Assembly (NCBI GenBank): GCA_937934305.1
Contig: CALHAG010000017.1
Span: forward strand, 1-39,982
Direction of reading: 5' to 3'
From: Candidatus Caldarchaeum subterraneum
Lineage (GTDB): Archaea > Thermoproteota > Nitrososphaeria_A > Caldarchaeales > Caldarchaeaceae
Length of the DNA stretch: 39,982 nucleotides
The number at the start of each line of letters is the position of its first letter. Position 1 is the stretch's first letter. Below the pieces are notes generated by a model. That model did not search any database. It was not told the DNA's origin and was given only the letters and a program-made list of their open reading frames with translations. A program made the translations under genes and the position numbers. Of this stretch, positions 23,076-32,032 are shown piece after piece.

Positions 23076-24239
23076 ATGCGGATAGCTGTTTTGGGCGGCG
23101 CAGGGCTCACGGGCCAAGCGGCTGTGCGAAACCTGCTGGAGAACAAGAAGGTATCCGAGGTCTTGGTGGGCGATGTCAACGAGAAAGCTCTCGAGAGACT
23201 CTCCAACATGTATGGAAGCGGTAAGCTGACCACGGCGAAGATAGATGCACGAAGCATCGAAGAGACCGCGGCGTTTCTTAGAGGATGCGACGTCGTCATC
23301 AACTCCGTCCAATACTATTACAACCTCGAGGTTATGCAGGCGGCTCTAAAAGCGGGTGTGCACTATGTCGACCACGGCGGCCTCTACCACGTGACCTTGA
23401 AACAGCTCGAGCTGGACGGGTTGTTCAAGTCGAAGAACCTGACAGCCCTGGTTGGTATGGGTGCGCAGCCTGGGTTAACAAACCTAGTCGCCAAACATGC
23501 CAGCGAACAACTTGATGAGATGAAGGCTGTCTATATCAGAGATGGCTCTGTCGACCTCACCGAGAACCCTCCTCTCTTCACATGGTCACCGCTCACACTT
23601 TTCGATGAGATGACGCTGGATGCCGTGGTTCTTCGCAACGGCCAGCTCGTGTCAGTTCCACCGCTGAGCTTGATGGAGAGGGTTGAGTTTCCCCAGCCGG
23701 TCGGCGTCCTCGACACATACGTAACCATACACTCTGAGCTGGCCACTTTTCCGCGAAGCTTCCACGACAAGGGTTTAAGCGAATGCGACTGGATGGAGGG
23801 TAGCCCCGACCTACTCTTTGTTAAGAAACTCGCCGACATCGGTTTCGCCTCATCAAGCGACATCGAGATAGGGGGCTGCAGAGTGTCTCCGCGAAGTTTT
23901 CTTCTCAAATTGTTGGAGTCGAGAGGTTTGGTGGGATACCGTGGAGACCAGACGCCGAATGATTGGGAGATAACAAGGCTCATCATACATGGTAAACGAT
24001 TGGGGAAAAACGTCAAACTTGTCTACGACATCCTGTTTCCCCCAAAGCCTGAGTGGAGAATGAGCTGCGCCCAAACAGGAGTAGGCATCCCATCCTCAAC
24101 CGCGGCCATGATGATAGCCGAGGGTGAAATTAAACAACGCGGCGTCATACCTCCCGAGACATGCATCAACCCCGACGAGTTTCTCAAAAAAGCAGAGACC
24201 CACGGAATAAAGACAACAGTCAAGGAATACGATGCATAG
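23076..24239 (+). CDS. saccharopine dehydrogenase family protein 1, lysine 6-dehydrogenase-like
   Basis: 387 residues with N-terminal NAD(P)-binding VLGGAGLTGQAAVRNL, an acidic VGDVNEKAL strand end and DVVINSVQYYYNLEVM. The order of blocks (GVHYVDHGG, GMGAQPGLTNLVAKHA, QLDEMKAVYIRDG, RNGQLVSVPPLS, GGCRVSPRSFLL, KQRGVIPPE) follows, as I recall it, L-lysine 6-dehydrogenase, which oxidatively deaminates the epsilon-amino group. Saccharopine reductase and carboxynorspermidine dehydrogenase share the fold, so the substrate may be lysine, a polyamine or related. ATG 23076 preferred; an in-frame GTG at 23064 is possible. Follows the Mo-hydroxylase gene by 20 nt. A second copy lies at 30804-31955. 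Confidence 0.82.
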   Translation: MRIAVLGGAGLTGQAAVRNLLENKKVSEVLVGDVNEKALERLSNMYGSGKLTTAKIDARSIEETAAFLRGCDVVINSVQYYYNLEVMQAALKAGVHYVDHGGLYHVTLKQLELDGLFKSKNLTALVGMGAQPGLTNLVAKHASEQLDEMKAVYIRDGSVDLTENPPLFTWSPLTLFDEMTLDAVVLRNGQLVSVPPLSLMERVEFPQPVGVLDTYVTIHSELATFPRSFHDKGLSECDWMEGSPDLLFVKKLADIGFASSSDIEIGGCRVSPRSFLLKLLESRGLVGYRGDQTPNDWEITRLIIHGKRLGKNVKLVYDILFPPKPEWRMSCAQTGVGIPSSTAAMMIAEGEIKQRGVIPPETCINPDEFLKKAETHGIKTTVKEYDA

Positions 24240-24250
24240 GATTTCCGAAA

Positions 24251-24262
24251 AAATTTATATGC
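24251..24262 (+). promoter_or_regulatory. promoter of the PotD-like gene
   Basis: AATTTATATG type TATA box centred about 27 nt before the ATG at 24285, with purines (AAAA) upstream; predicts a leaderless message for the binding protein, separate from the upstream dehydrogenase gene. Confidence 0.55.
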
Positions 24263-24284
24263 CTACCTCGTCCACTAAGATGTA

Positions 24285-25508
24285 ATGTCGCAGCCTTCGC
24301 GACGCTCATTTCTCAGAACAGTCGGCTCCATAGTGGCCGCGGGCATAGCGGGTGCAGCGGGTGGATACGTCGCCGGCTCAGAAATAACCCGTAGCCAGCT
24401 CAGTGGACAGGCGGCTAACGTGGCTAACGAGACTATTCGCGCCCTCGAGGCTGAGATAAAAGAGCTGAAGGAGAAGCTCGCGCAGTATGAGATAAAGGAT
24501 AAGGAGGTCAGGTTCTACTTCTGGTCAGAAACTATTCCCGAGCAGTTGCTAACGTTTTTCGAGGAAAAGACAGGTGTGAAAGTTGTTTTCGATACTTTCG
24601 AGAGCAGTGACGAGGTTTTCGCCAAGCTTTTCACGGGCCAGATGCCCTATGACGTTACCTCGGTAACCATGGGTGGGATGACGCGGCAAGAGCATGAGCG
24701 CTACCTCACCAAACTCGACCTAAACCGCATACCCAACTTCAAGAGATACGCCTTCACCGGCTTCATAAAGGAAATTCTGAACCCGCCCTTCGACCCCAAC
24801 CGCGACTACTCGGTGCCCATAGAGCTGGGAACAACCGGCGTCTCCTTTAGAACGGACAAGATAGCTGAGGATGATTGGCCCACCGGTTTCAGAGACTCCC
24901 TCTTCGACTTCGAAGGCTTCCTCCGCAAATACAGTCCAAGAGATGGTGTGAAGAGGGCCACGATGATTCCCGGAGGCGTCGAAACCATTCCAGTGGTCAT
25001 CAAAGCAATCATGGGCAAGTCGATAAACGACATCACACCAGAAAACATCAACGAGGCGAAGGAAATCCTGATTCAGCAGAAGCCCTATCTCGCCACATAC
25101 GGGGGGCCCTCGGAGTTTGTCCCCGGCCTCGCGGAAGGAAGGTTCTGGGTATCCGAGACATGGGTTTGGCAGGATTCCGCCAACAACGTAGACTACGTGG
25201 CTCCAGAAGAGGGCTCCGAAATCTGGGAAGACTCGCTCGTCATACCCAAGTCGGCGAAAAACATCGACGCCGCCTATGCCTTGATAAACTATTTGCTCGA
25301 GCCCGCTGTCCAAGTGGCTCACGTGCTCTACAACAGCCTAGTAACTCCTAACAGCCTCGCCTATGAGATGCTGCCCGACGATGTGAAAGAGGACACAAGC
25401 ATCTACCCGCCTCCAGAGGTTATCTCAAAATATGAGATGTGGCTGAACCGAACACCGGAGCAGAAGGAGATGTTGACCAAGGCGTGGCTAGAGGTTTTGG
25501 CCGCGTAG
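24285..25508 (+). CDS. ABC transporter substrate-binding protein, PotD (spermidine/putrescine) type, Tat-exported
   Basis: 407 residues. N-terminus SQPSRRSFLRTVGSIVAAG carries a twin-arginine signal (R6-R7) and a hydrophobic, Gly/Ala-rich segment that probably anchors the protein outside the membrane. A coiled-coil linker (ETIRALEAEIKELKEKL) follows, then a periplasmic-binding-protein fold: VRFYFWSETIPEQLLTFFEEKTG, TGQMPYDVTSVTMGG, PIELGTTGVSFRTDKI, WVSETWVWQDSAN, and LVTPNSLAYEMLP near the end, typical of the PotD/PotF type 2 family. Ligand is a cationic or polar organic compound; polyamine is the family default. Its permease and ATPase genes lie on the opposite strand; stop codons of potD-like and potC-like genes abut with no gap. 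Confidence 0.9.
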   Translation: MSQPSRRSFLRTVGSIVAAGIAGAAGGYVAGSEITRSQLSGQAANVANETIRALEAEIKELKEKLAQYEIKDKEVRFYFWSETIPEQLLTFFEEKTGVKVVFDTFESSDEVFAKLFTGQMPYDVTSVTMGGMTRQEHERYLTKLDLNRIPNFKRYAFTGFIKEILNPPFDPNRDYSVPIELGTTGVSFRTDKIAEDDWPTGFRDSLFDFEGFLRKYSPRDGVKRATMIPGGVETIPVVIKAIMGKSINDITPENINEAKEILIQQKPYLATYGGPSEFVPGLAEGRFWVSETWVWQDSANNVDYVAPEEGSEIWEDSLVIPKSAKNIDAAYALINYLLEPAVQVAHVLYNSLVTPNSLAYEMLPDDVKEDTSIYPPPEVISKYEMWLNRTPEQKEMLTKAWLEVLAA

Positions 25509-26282
25509 CTACCTTGACCTGAACCGTGTGTACAATATGGCGAGGGTAATAGAGATGATGAGTGAGATAGTCGCGACCGCGTTGACCTCGGGCGATATAC
25601 CTCTTCCACGACCGCCCACCGCGTTCCATATGTAGACAGGCAGTGTTTCGAAGCCTGGGCCACGTGTGAACTGTGTCTTGATGAAGCTGTCCCAAGACCA
25701 TGTGAATATGAGGAGACCTCCCGTGATTATGCCGGGCATCAACAGAGGCAGCGTCACGTTCAGAAAAGTCTTCAGCCCCGAGGCGCCCAACACCCGTGCC
25801 GCGTCTTCGTAGACTTTTGGGAGACCAGCCATCCTCGCCCTCAAAACCACGTAAACCAGCGGAAACCATACGAGATGACCGAGAATCACCGCACCCACAC
25901 CAAACGGTAGATTAACCCATAGAAAGAAGAGAACAAGAGTCAAAGCCTCGGCAATCTCAGGCACGATTAACGAGAGATAGAGAACGTTGTTAACCCCTGA
26001 TTGGATGCGTGCCGAAACCTTGTCGACGGCCACCGCCGCTAGTAGAGCCATTAAAACAGCTGCACCGGTTACTACGCCGGCTATCCAGAAACTATTGTAG
26101 ACCGCTGACAAAATCCTCTCGTTTGAGAAGGCTCTAACGTACCAGTCGAGGGTAAAGCCTTTCCATTCAACCATTGAGCGGCCTGCGTTGAAGGAGCCGA
26201 TGACCAGCGCCGCGAGAGGAGCGTAGAGAAAAGCGAAGATGAGTAGAACAGCTCCCTTTAGCAGAAAGTCGCCCATCCTCAT
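25509..26282 (-). CDS. ABC transporter permease, PotC type
   Basis: 257-residue inner-membrane subunit with about six hydrophobic segments (first one LLKGAVLLIFAFLYAPLAAL). The EAA loop that docks to the ATPase reads EDAARVLGASGLKTFLNVTLP (in two halves, about 165-185), followed by MPGIITGGLLIF. Partner of PotB. ATG 26282 overlaps the potB stop by 4 nt; ATG 26276 is an alternative. Last gene of the minus-strand unit, ending flush against the convergent binding-protein gene. Confidence 0.92.
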   Translation of the reverse strand: MRMGDFLLKGAVLLIFAFLYAPLAALVIGSFNAGRSMVEWKGFTLDWYVRAFSNERILSAVYNSFWIAGVVTGAAVLMALLAAVAVDKVSARIQSGVNNVLYLSLIVPEIAEALTLVLFFLWVNLPFGVGAVILGHLVWFPLVYVVLRARMAGLPKVYEDAARVLGASGLKTFLNVTLPLLMPGIITGGLLIFTWSWDSFIKTQFTRGPGFETLPVYIWNAVGGRGRGISPEVNAVATISLIISITLAILYTRFRSR

Positions 26283-27148
26283 ATCGTCAGCTCCTCTCTG
26301 GAATACTTGAGGTAGAGAGTGATGCCGACAAGCACCAATGCGATGTAGACAAGCGAGAGAGCTGAGCCCCAGTTCCAGTTACGTGCTGATATGAAGGCTG
26401 AGTATATCATGGTGCCTACGAAGACTTCGCTGGGGCCTCCCAGAAACGAGGGGATGACGAATTCTCCCGCTGCGGGTATGAAGGTGAGAAGAGTGCCCGC
26501 TATGAGCCCGGGTTTGCTGAGAGGCAGCGTTATCCTGAGAAAGGCTGTGAATGAGTTTGCGCCGAGAGTTTTCGCGGCCTCGATGACTGTTTTGCTTATT
26601 TTCTCAAGGCTGGCGTATAGGGGGAGTATCATGAAGGGTAAGTATCCGTAGAGCATTCCGAGCATGACGGCGAACTCGTTGTAGATGAGGAACAGAGGCT
26701 GCTGAATGACTCCGAGGTTGATTAGAATCGAGTTGACAACGCCCTCGGGCCCGAGAAGTGATAGGACAGCGTAGGCTCTGAGGACAAACGTTACCCAGAG
26801 AGGTAGAATTACGAGAAGTATGAGGAAGTTTTTGTAGCGGCCTCCTCTGAAGGCGATGAAATAGGCGACGGGGAAACCTAGAAGAATGCATCCCACTGTT
26901 GTCGCCAAGGCATATGCGAGGGAGCGGCCGAGAATTCTGAGGAAAACCGGGTCAAGAGCGTCTTGGAAATAGCGGAGCGTGAAAAACTCTCCACGAGCCC
27001 GCTGCGCCTCGCTGGGAAGAATGATGCCAACGCTTACGCCGACAACTGTGAAAAACGGCACTAGAAAGAATAATATGTAGAAGAGGAGAGGCGGTAGAAG
27101 AAGTAGGAGAATCAGCCCCGTTTTTCTCTGATGCTTCATGGATGTCAT
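26279..27148 (-). CDS. ABC transporter permease, PotB type
   Basis: 289-residue membrane permease. A basic N-terminus (MTSMKHQRKTG) precedes the first helix LILLLLLPPLLFYILFFL; about six transmembrane segments in all. EAA loop: EAAKTLGANSFTAFLRITLP, followed by SKPGLIAGTLLTFIPAAGEF, which is characteristic of PotB/MalF-type subunits of polyamine and ferric transporters. Overlaps potA stop by 4 nt (ATGA) and potC start by 4 nt, giving a coupled A-B-C order. Confidence 0.92.
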   Translation of the reverse strand: MTSMKHQRKTGLILLLLLPPLLFYILFFLVPFFTVVGVSVGIILPSEAQRARGEFFTLRYFQDALDPVFLRILGRSLAYALATTVGCILLGFPVAYFIAFRGGRYKNFLILLVILPLWVTFVLRAYAVLSLLGPEGVVNSILINLGVIQQPLFLIYNEFAVMLGMLYGYLPFMILPLYASLEKISKTVIEAAKTLGANSFTAFLRITLPLSKPGLIAGTLLTFIPAAGEFVIPSFLGGPSEVFVGTMIYSAFISARNWNWGSALSLVYIALVLVGITLYLKYSREELTI

Positions 27149-28215
27149 CTCTCAATGAGGTAGGAGTCGGAGGCTTTCCAGCAGACTGGGACACGGTCGC
27201 CGAGATTGAGGTTTTGCAGAATTTCGGGTTCGTGGACATGAACCGTGAGAACCAGATTGTTGCCTATCTCGACCTTCAACATCGCGTAGGGGCCCATGTA
27301 GGTTTTGTCCACAACTGTTCCCGTGAACCTGTTCTCCTTGTCGATGGAGTCGCTGAGATAGATGCGTTCAGGTCTAATGGCTAGGTAGGCATGTTTACCA
27401 ACTAATCCGTCAGCTGCTTCGGGAGCAATTCTTATCAACGGTAGACCATCTGCGGCGAAGACATTCTGCTCCTCAACTCTGCCCTCTATTAGGTTGGTTT
27501 CGCCGATGAAGTCCGCCACGAACCTGCTCAAAGGCCTTCTGTAAATCTCCTCGGGTGCGCCAACCTGAATCACTGCACCTTTCTCCATCACAGCTATTCT
27601 ATCCGACATGGCGAAAGCCTCCGTCTGGTCATGTGTGACATAGATGAATGTTGTGCCAACTTTTTTCTGGAGACGCTTAAGCTCCAGCTGCATCTTCTGC
27701 CTTATCTTGAGGTCCAGAGGCCCAAGAGGCTCGTCGAGCAGTAGCACCTTCGGCTCAATAACAAGCGACCGCGCTATCTCAACACGTTGCCTCTCACCAC
27801 CGCTGAGCTGATGCGACTTTTTCCACGCATATTTTTCGAAAGGCATGTTCATCAGCTCAAGGACGTTGCGAACCCTCTCCCGTATCTCCTGCCGTGGATA
27901 CTTTCGCATCCTGAGGCCGAACGAGATGTTGTCATACACCGTCATGTGAGGGAAGATGGCAGTGCCTTGGAAAACCAGTCCAACACCTCGTTTATGTGGT
28001 GGGACGTTGTCGACGTTTCTCCCGCCTATCAGCACCTCGCCCTCGTCCTGCTGCTCCAACCCAGCTATAATCCTGAGAAGAGTGGTCTTGCCGCATCCGC
28101 TGGGCCCAAGCAGAGAAAAGAACTCGTTTTTCTCGATGGCGAGGCTCACGCCTCTAAGGGCCTCGACACCGCCTTCGTAAATTTTTTTGACGTTTCTAAT
28201 CTCTACTTCAGCCAT
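27145..28215 (-). CDS. ABC transporter ATP-binding protein, PotA type
   Basis: 356-residue ATPase energising the PotB/PotC pore. Visible: Walker A GPSGCGKTT (about 37-45), Q-loop LVFQGTAIFPHM, signature LSGGERQRVEIARSL, Walker B VLLLDEPLGPLD, switch His THDQTEAF; then a C-terminal TOBE-type regulatory domain (about 240-356) with YLAIRPERIYL and VVDKTYMGPYAMLKVEIG, as in PotA/UgpC/MalK. First of the potABC genes, 46 nt after the aminotransferase 4 gene. Specificity cannot be taken from the ATPase. Confidence 0.93.
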   Translation of the reverse strand: MAEVEIRNVKKIYEGGVEALRGVSLAIEKNEFFSLLGPSGCGKTTLLRIIAGLEQQDEGEVLIGGRNVDNVPPHKRGVGLVFQGTAIFPHMTVYDNISFGLRMRKYPRQEIRERVRNVLELMNMPFEKYAWKKSHQLSGGERQRVEIARSLVIEPKVLLLDEPLGPLDLKIRQKMQLELKRLQKKVGTTFIYVTHDQTEAFAMSDRIAVMEKGAVIQVGAPEEIYRRPLSRFVADFIGETNLIEGRVEEQNVFAADGLPLIRIAPEAADGLVGKHAYLAIRPERIYLSDSIDKENRFTGTVVDKTYMGPYAMLKVEIGNNLVLTVHVHEPEILQNLNLGDRVPVCWKASDSYLIER

Positions 28216-28261
28216 TTTCTCGCTTGTATAAAGGAGAGAGATTTCCCTGAAATAAGGTTTT

Positions 28262-29635
28262 TCAGAGAATCTCTTCTACACCAACCTGTATGTAGGCGTC
28301 TTTGAGCTGCTTGACAACTTTTTTCATCACCTCCAACGCCTTCTCCACATCCTCCCTGCTGTGCTGAACAGAGACAGTCCACTGCTCATCATATCCAAGG
28401 GCCTGTGGAATCACGCCGTTCACAAGCATGCCGACCACCCATGCAAACCATTTACCGAAGTCGTTGAATTTTACAAAGTCTCTCCAGTTGCGTATGGGGT
28501 GCTCGGTGAAGTATATTGTTCCGCTTGTCGCGATGTGTGAAATGTTGTATGCGATTTTTGCTTCTTCGAGGATGTCGCTGTAGCCTTTCGCAAGCTCTTT
28601 GCTGAGGCTCTGGGCATGGCGGAGATTGTCTTCGGTGAGTATCTTGGTCAAGGTTACGAGGGCAGCGTTCACGGATAATGGGTTGGAGTTGAAGGTTCCG
28701 CCGTGGGCGGTCTTGTTGGGCCCCACCATGTCGAAAACCTCTCTCCTCGACAGCACAGCCGAGAAGGGATATCCTCCTGCTATCGACTTTGCCGCAACCA
28801 TTATGTCGCCCTTCACGCCGCACCACTCCTGCACCCCGCGGTAAAACTTGCCGCTTGTCTTAACCTCGTCGAAGATAAGGAGCGAGTTGTATTCATCCGC
28901 CAGCTTCCTCAACCCCTTCAAAAACTCCAGCGGAGGAATGACTACACCCATGTTCATAGCAATAGGCTCAAGAATAATGCCAGCAATGTCGTTACCGTGT
29001 TTCTGCATGATTTTCTCGACGGCGTCCAGGTCTCCGTAGGGTGCGACGGTTACGAGGTCGGCGAACTCCTGCGGCATACCCATGCTCGCTGGCACAGAGT
29101 TAGGTGTCTTGGGATGACCCGCTCTGTAGATGCTTGGCTTAACGCTCACCATCAAAGGCTCATGCGAACCGTGGAAACATCCCTCAAACTTGAGAATTTT
29201 CCTACGGCCTGTGAAGGCTCTCGCCAGCCTAACAGCCAGCATCGTCGCCTCCAGCCCAGTTGTCGCAAACCTCACCCTCTCATACCCAAACCGTTCTGTC
29301 AAAACCTTAGCCGTCTTCACCGAAGCCTCCGACTCGAAACCATAGATGGTGCCGTTCTCGATAACTTTCCTCATCTCCTCGACGAGAATAGGATGAGCAT
29401 GGCCGACGCCAAGCGCCCCGAAAGCCATGTTAAAGTCCAGATACTCGTTCCCGTCCACATCCCATATTTTCGAGCCTTTTCCCCTGCTCATGTAGAGCGG
29501 GTAGGGGTCGAAGATGCGCCAGTTGCTGTGCACACCGTGGGGCGTTAACCCAAGGGCCTCATCATAAAGGGCCTTGCTACGCTTCGTGACCTCGAGAAAC
29601 TTTTCCAGAAACGTTTTACCCTGCAACTCTCTCAC
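28262..29635 (-). CDS. class III aminotransferase 4, glutamate-1-semialdehyde aminomutase-like
   Basis: 457-residue PLP enzyme. Visible: RGKGSKIWDVDGNEYLDF, RFATTGLEATMLAVRLAR, KFEGCFHGSHEP, IILEPIAMNMG, LIFDEVKTSGKFYRG (PLP Asp) and VAAKSIAGGYPFSAVLSR with Schiff-base lysine K283, AHGGTFNSNPLSVNAAL. Related in layout to aminotransferase 2 but clearly diverged and longer. GTG start at 29635 with a TATA element (GATATAAA, about 29653-29660) about 22-25 nt upstream. Lies between the M20 gene and potA on the same strand, so it likely handles the imported compound or its deacylated product. True GSA aminomutase activity is doubtful in this context. Confidence 0.88.
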   Translation of the reverse strand: MRELQGKTFLEKFLEVTKRSKALYDEALGLTPHGVHSNWRIFDPYPLYMSRGKGSKIWDVDGNEYLDFNMAFGALGVGHAHPILVEEMRKVIENGTIYGFESEASVKTAKVLTERFGYERVRFATTGLEATMLAVRLARAFTGRRKILKFEGCFHGSHEPLMVSVKPSIYRAGHPKTPNSVPASMGMPQEFADLVTVAPYGDLDAVEKIMQKHGNDIAGIILEPIAMNMGVVIPPLEFLKGLRKLADEYNSLLIFDEVKTSGKFYRGVQEWCGVKGDIMVAAKSIAGGYPFSAVLSRREVFDMVGPNKTAHGGTFNSNPLSVNAALVTLTKILTEDNLRHAQSLSKELAKGYSDILEEAKIAYNISHIATSGTIYFTEHPIRNWRDFVKFNDFGKWFAWVVGMLVNGVIPQALGYDEQWTVSVQHSREDVEKALEVMKKVVKQLKDAYIQVGVEEIL

Positions 29636-29660
29636 AAATTTGTTGACGCAGGTGTTTATA

Positions 29661-30782
29661 TCAGTTGCGCGAGCCGCTGACCATGTTGATGAAACGCCTA
29701 AGCACCCGGTAGCACTCGATTACATCCTTGATGGATACATGTTCTTGGCTGGAATGTGCGTAGGCTATGTCGCCTGGGCCATAGACTATGCATGGGATTC
29801 CTCCCTTATGGTATAGGGCGTTTCCATCCGTCTCAGACTCGATTAGACCTGTTTTGGGTTGCTGACCCGTCTCCATGCTGTAAGCCTGTTTGAGTTTATG
29901 GAGATATTGGTTCGTCTGCGGCAGAATGAAGCCATCGCATCCATGGAGCATGGTTAGCTCAACAACGGCTCCCAGCTCCTCCGCGGTCTCCTTAACCAGT
30001 CTGCGGACAATATCTAAACCGTCTCTGTAGCTTATCGAGGGATGCATGTGAACCAGTACTTCGCAGAAGGCCTTAGATGGAATAACCCAGCCACCATATC
30101 CACCCTCAAACCTCCCAAGGTTGATGATAGGCGACATCGGAAAATCAGAGTTCCTGACATCAAGCTCCGTCATCACCCGTCTCTCAAAAATCTCGTAGAA
30201 ACGCATAAGTGACTTCACCGCGTTGCCGTCGGCGCGCGAGGCCCCGTGGCCGCTTTTTCCCGACGCTGTTAGCCTAAACTCCATGCATGACGCGTTGCCC
30301 ACACATATGACGTTGCTGGTTGGCTCGGTTATCACACATATCTCGGCGCGCATTCCACGCCGCATAAGCTCCGCCGCCCCTCGTCCATACATCTCCTCAT
30401 CAACCACAAACGCAAACGAGGCATTCGGCTCAGGCTCCATTTGTCGGAGACTCTCCAGCAGAAGAAGCAGGGAAACCACGCCACCCTTCATGTCGCATGC
30501 ACCACGGCCATAAAGCTTGTCTCCGACAACACGGGGCCTGAAAGCATCAGCCATATCATACTCGGGAACCACGTCGAGATGACCGCAGAACAGCACATCA
30601 CCTCCGTCGCCGATTCTGGTCACCACATTATACCCCGTCTTATACACCTCCTGCCTCTCGGCAACAAACCCCAGAGACTCCACATGCTCGGCTACAATGT
30701 CGCAAACCTTTTCCTCATGCCCCGAAAGGCTTGGAACAGCGACAAGTCTCGCTAAAAGCTGTAGAACCCGGTCGCTATCCAT
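29661..30782 (-). CDS. M20 family metallohydrolase (ArgE/DapE-like deacylase or peptidase)
   Basis: 373 residues. Zinc-binding layout intact: LFCGHLDVVPE (first His and Asp), LYGRGACDMKGGVVSLLL (bridging Asp), FVVDEEMYGRG (catalytic Glu pair) and ITEPTSN; the dimerisation lid domain in the middle; and AYSMETGQQPKTGLIESETDGNAL before a final IAYAHSSQEHV metal ligand. M20 enzymes remove acyl groups from amino acids or diamines (acetylornithine, succinyl-diaminopimelate, LysW-lysine) or cleave dipeptides; which applies is unknown. ATG 30782 is 21 nt after the LysDH-like 2 stop, and the aminotransferase gene follows 25 nt later. Confidence 0.9.
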   Translation of the reverse strand: MDSDRVLQLLARLVAVPSLSGHEEKVCDIVAEHVESLGFVAERQEVYKTGYNVVTRIGDGGDVLFCGHLDVVPEYDMADAFRPRVVGDKLYGRGACDMKGGVVSLLLLLESLRQMEPEPNASFAFVVDEEMYGRGAAELMRRGMRAEICVITEPTSNVICVGNASCMEFRLTASGKSGHGASRADGNAVKSLMRFYEIFERRVMTELDVRNSDFPMSPIINLGRFEGGYGGWVIPSKAFCEVLVHMHPSISYRDGLDIVRRLVKETAEELGAVVELTMLHGCDGFILPQTNQYLHKLKQAYSMETGQQPKTGLIESETDGNALYHKGGIPCIVYGPGDIAYAHSSQEHVSIKDVIECYRVLRRFINMVSGSRN

Positions 30783-30803
30783 GGACAGTGAAGTAGGCTA
30801 ATC

Positions 30804-31955
30804 TCATGCCAATAACTTTTCCTCAGAAGACTCTACGTAACTCAGTATCCCATGGCGTGTAAGCTGCTCAACTATTGGGGTAGGGTCAAGCTGCTCGGGA
30901 ACACGCACACCCACCTCATCAATCTCTCCTCTTGCAATCATGGATGCGGCCACTGCGGGGACGGTGCCCGTCAAGTAAGAAGTCGCGTTAACCCTCATCA
31001 GCTTGTTGGCCTCTTCATGGCTCATCAGAGTGTATATGGTGTAGGTGACGGCTTTTCCCTTGGACACTCCATCAACCTCCACAACGAGGCTTGCATAGCC
31101 CTCGATATGTTTAGCTATCTCTGATGGCTTGGGAATGAGGGCCAAGAATACATCGCGAGGAGATACTGATGCATTTTTGACACGCATCCGCCGCGACCTC
31201 AGCAGCCCGATGCGTTTGAGAAGCTTGGTCGCGTTTATCAATTCATCGGCTAGAGCCAGCTTAAAGTCAACATAGCGAACCCCTTTCCCGATAAACCTCG
31301 GAAGCGTATACACCTCCTCATGGTTGACTGAGTAGACCGAAAGCTTGCCAACAGGCTCCGGAAACTCGTAAACCTCATAGCCGCTGAGCGCAGGCAACTT
31401 CCTGAACCGGCCGTTTACGTATACAAGCGAAGGAGAGAGTATCTCGTCGAAGAAAATCTCAGGGGAAAACAACGCTATCAGAGGATATTTTCTGCTTTTC
31501 GAATATTCGCCGTCCCTTATCTTGATGGAGTTGACTCTGTCAAGCTTGTCTGCGGCATATCTTGCGTAGATGTTTGACAGACCAGGGTCCTCTCCCATGC
31601 AGATAAGCGCGAGAACCTCTTTCCGCCGCCAGCCCCTATCCATGGCCAGCTGCTTATCAACATCGTCACTCGCCAAATCCATGTAGTTCACACCATAGCG
31701 TAGACAAGTCTTCATCAGCTCAAGGTTTATCGTAGGGCTTGCGGAATTTATCACGAGGTCTGCGTCTTTAACCACTTCATCGAAGCCGTCTCCGCCCACA
31801 ATACGTGTCTCAACCCTACTCCGCAGCATGCGTTTAATTCGTCTCAGCCTCAGCTCGTCGATGTCAGCAACACTCAGCGAGACCCCGCTTTCACCAGCGA
31901 GATGCTTAGCTATTACCTCTCCAACCGCCCCTATACCAAGAACGAGCACACGCAT
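30804..31955 (-). CDS. saccharopine dehydrogenase family protein 2, lysine 6-dehydrogenase-like
   Basis: 383 residues from ATG 31955, chosen because GGTGGTTT lies 6 nt before it; an ATG at 31970 is possible. N-terminal nucleotide-binding VLGIGAVGEVIAKHL, DLVINSASPTINLELM, GVNYMDLASDD, CMGEDPGLSNIYARYA, NASVSPRDVFLALI and GEIDEVGVRVPEQ run parallel to the copy at 23076-24239, so they are paralogues with strong divergence. Expected reaction: NAD(P)-dependent deamination or imine reduction of an amino-group substrate. First gene of a minus-strand run with the M20, aminotransferase 4 and potABC genes. Confidence 0.82.
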   Translation of the reverse strand: MRVLVLGIGAVGEVIAKHLAGESGVSLSVADIDELRLRRIKRMLRSRVETRIVGGDGFDEVVKDADLVINSASPTINLELMKTCLRYGVNYMDLASDDVDKQLAMDRGWRRKEVLALICMGEDPGLSNIYARYAADKLDRVNSIKIRDGEYSKSRKYPLIALFSPEIFFDEILSPSLVYVNGRFRKLPALSGYEVYEFPEPVGKLSVYSVNHEEVYTLPRFIGKGVRYVDFKLALADELINATKLLKRIGLLRSRRMRVKNASVSPRDVFLALIPKPSEIAKHIEGYASLVVEVDGVSKGKAVTYTIYTLMSHEEANKLMRVNATSYLTGTVPAVAASMIARGEIDEVGVRVPEQLDPTPIVEQLTRHGILSYVESSEEKLLA

Positions 31956-32032
31956 CCAGAAACCACCCATGCATCAACAACACAGAGAAAAACCACTAAA
32001 GCATCAGACAGACTCCCAGCCCCCAAACAAGA

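Noticed and set aside
28703-29548. 281-codon plus-strand open frame
   Set aside because: Long, but wholly antisense to aminotransferase 4, which keeps all PLP motifs; the product is His/Arg-rich without domains.
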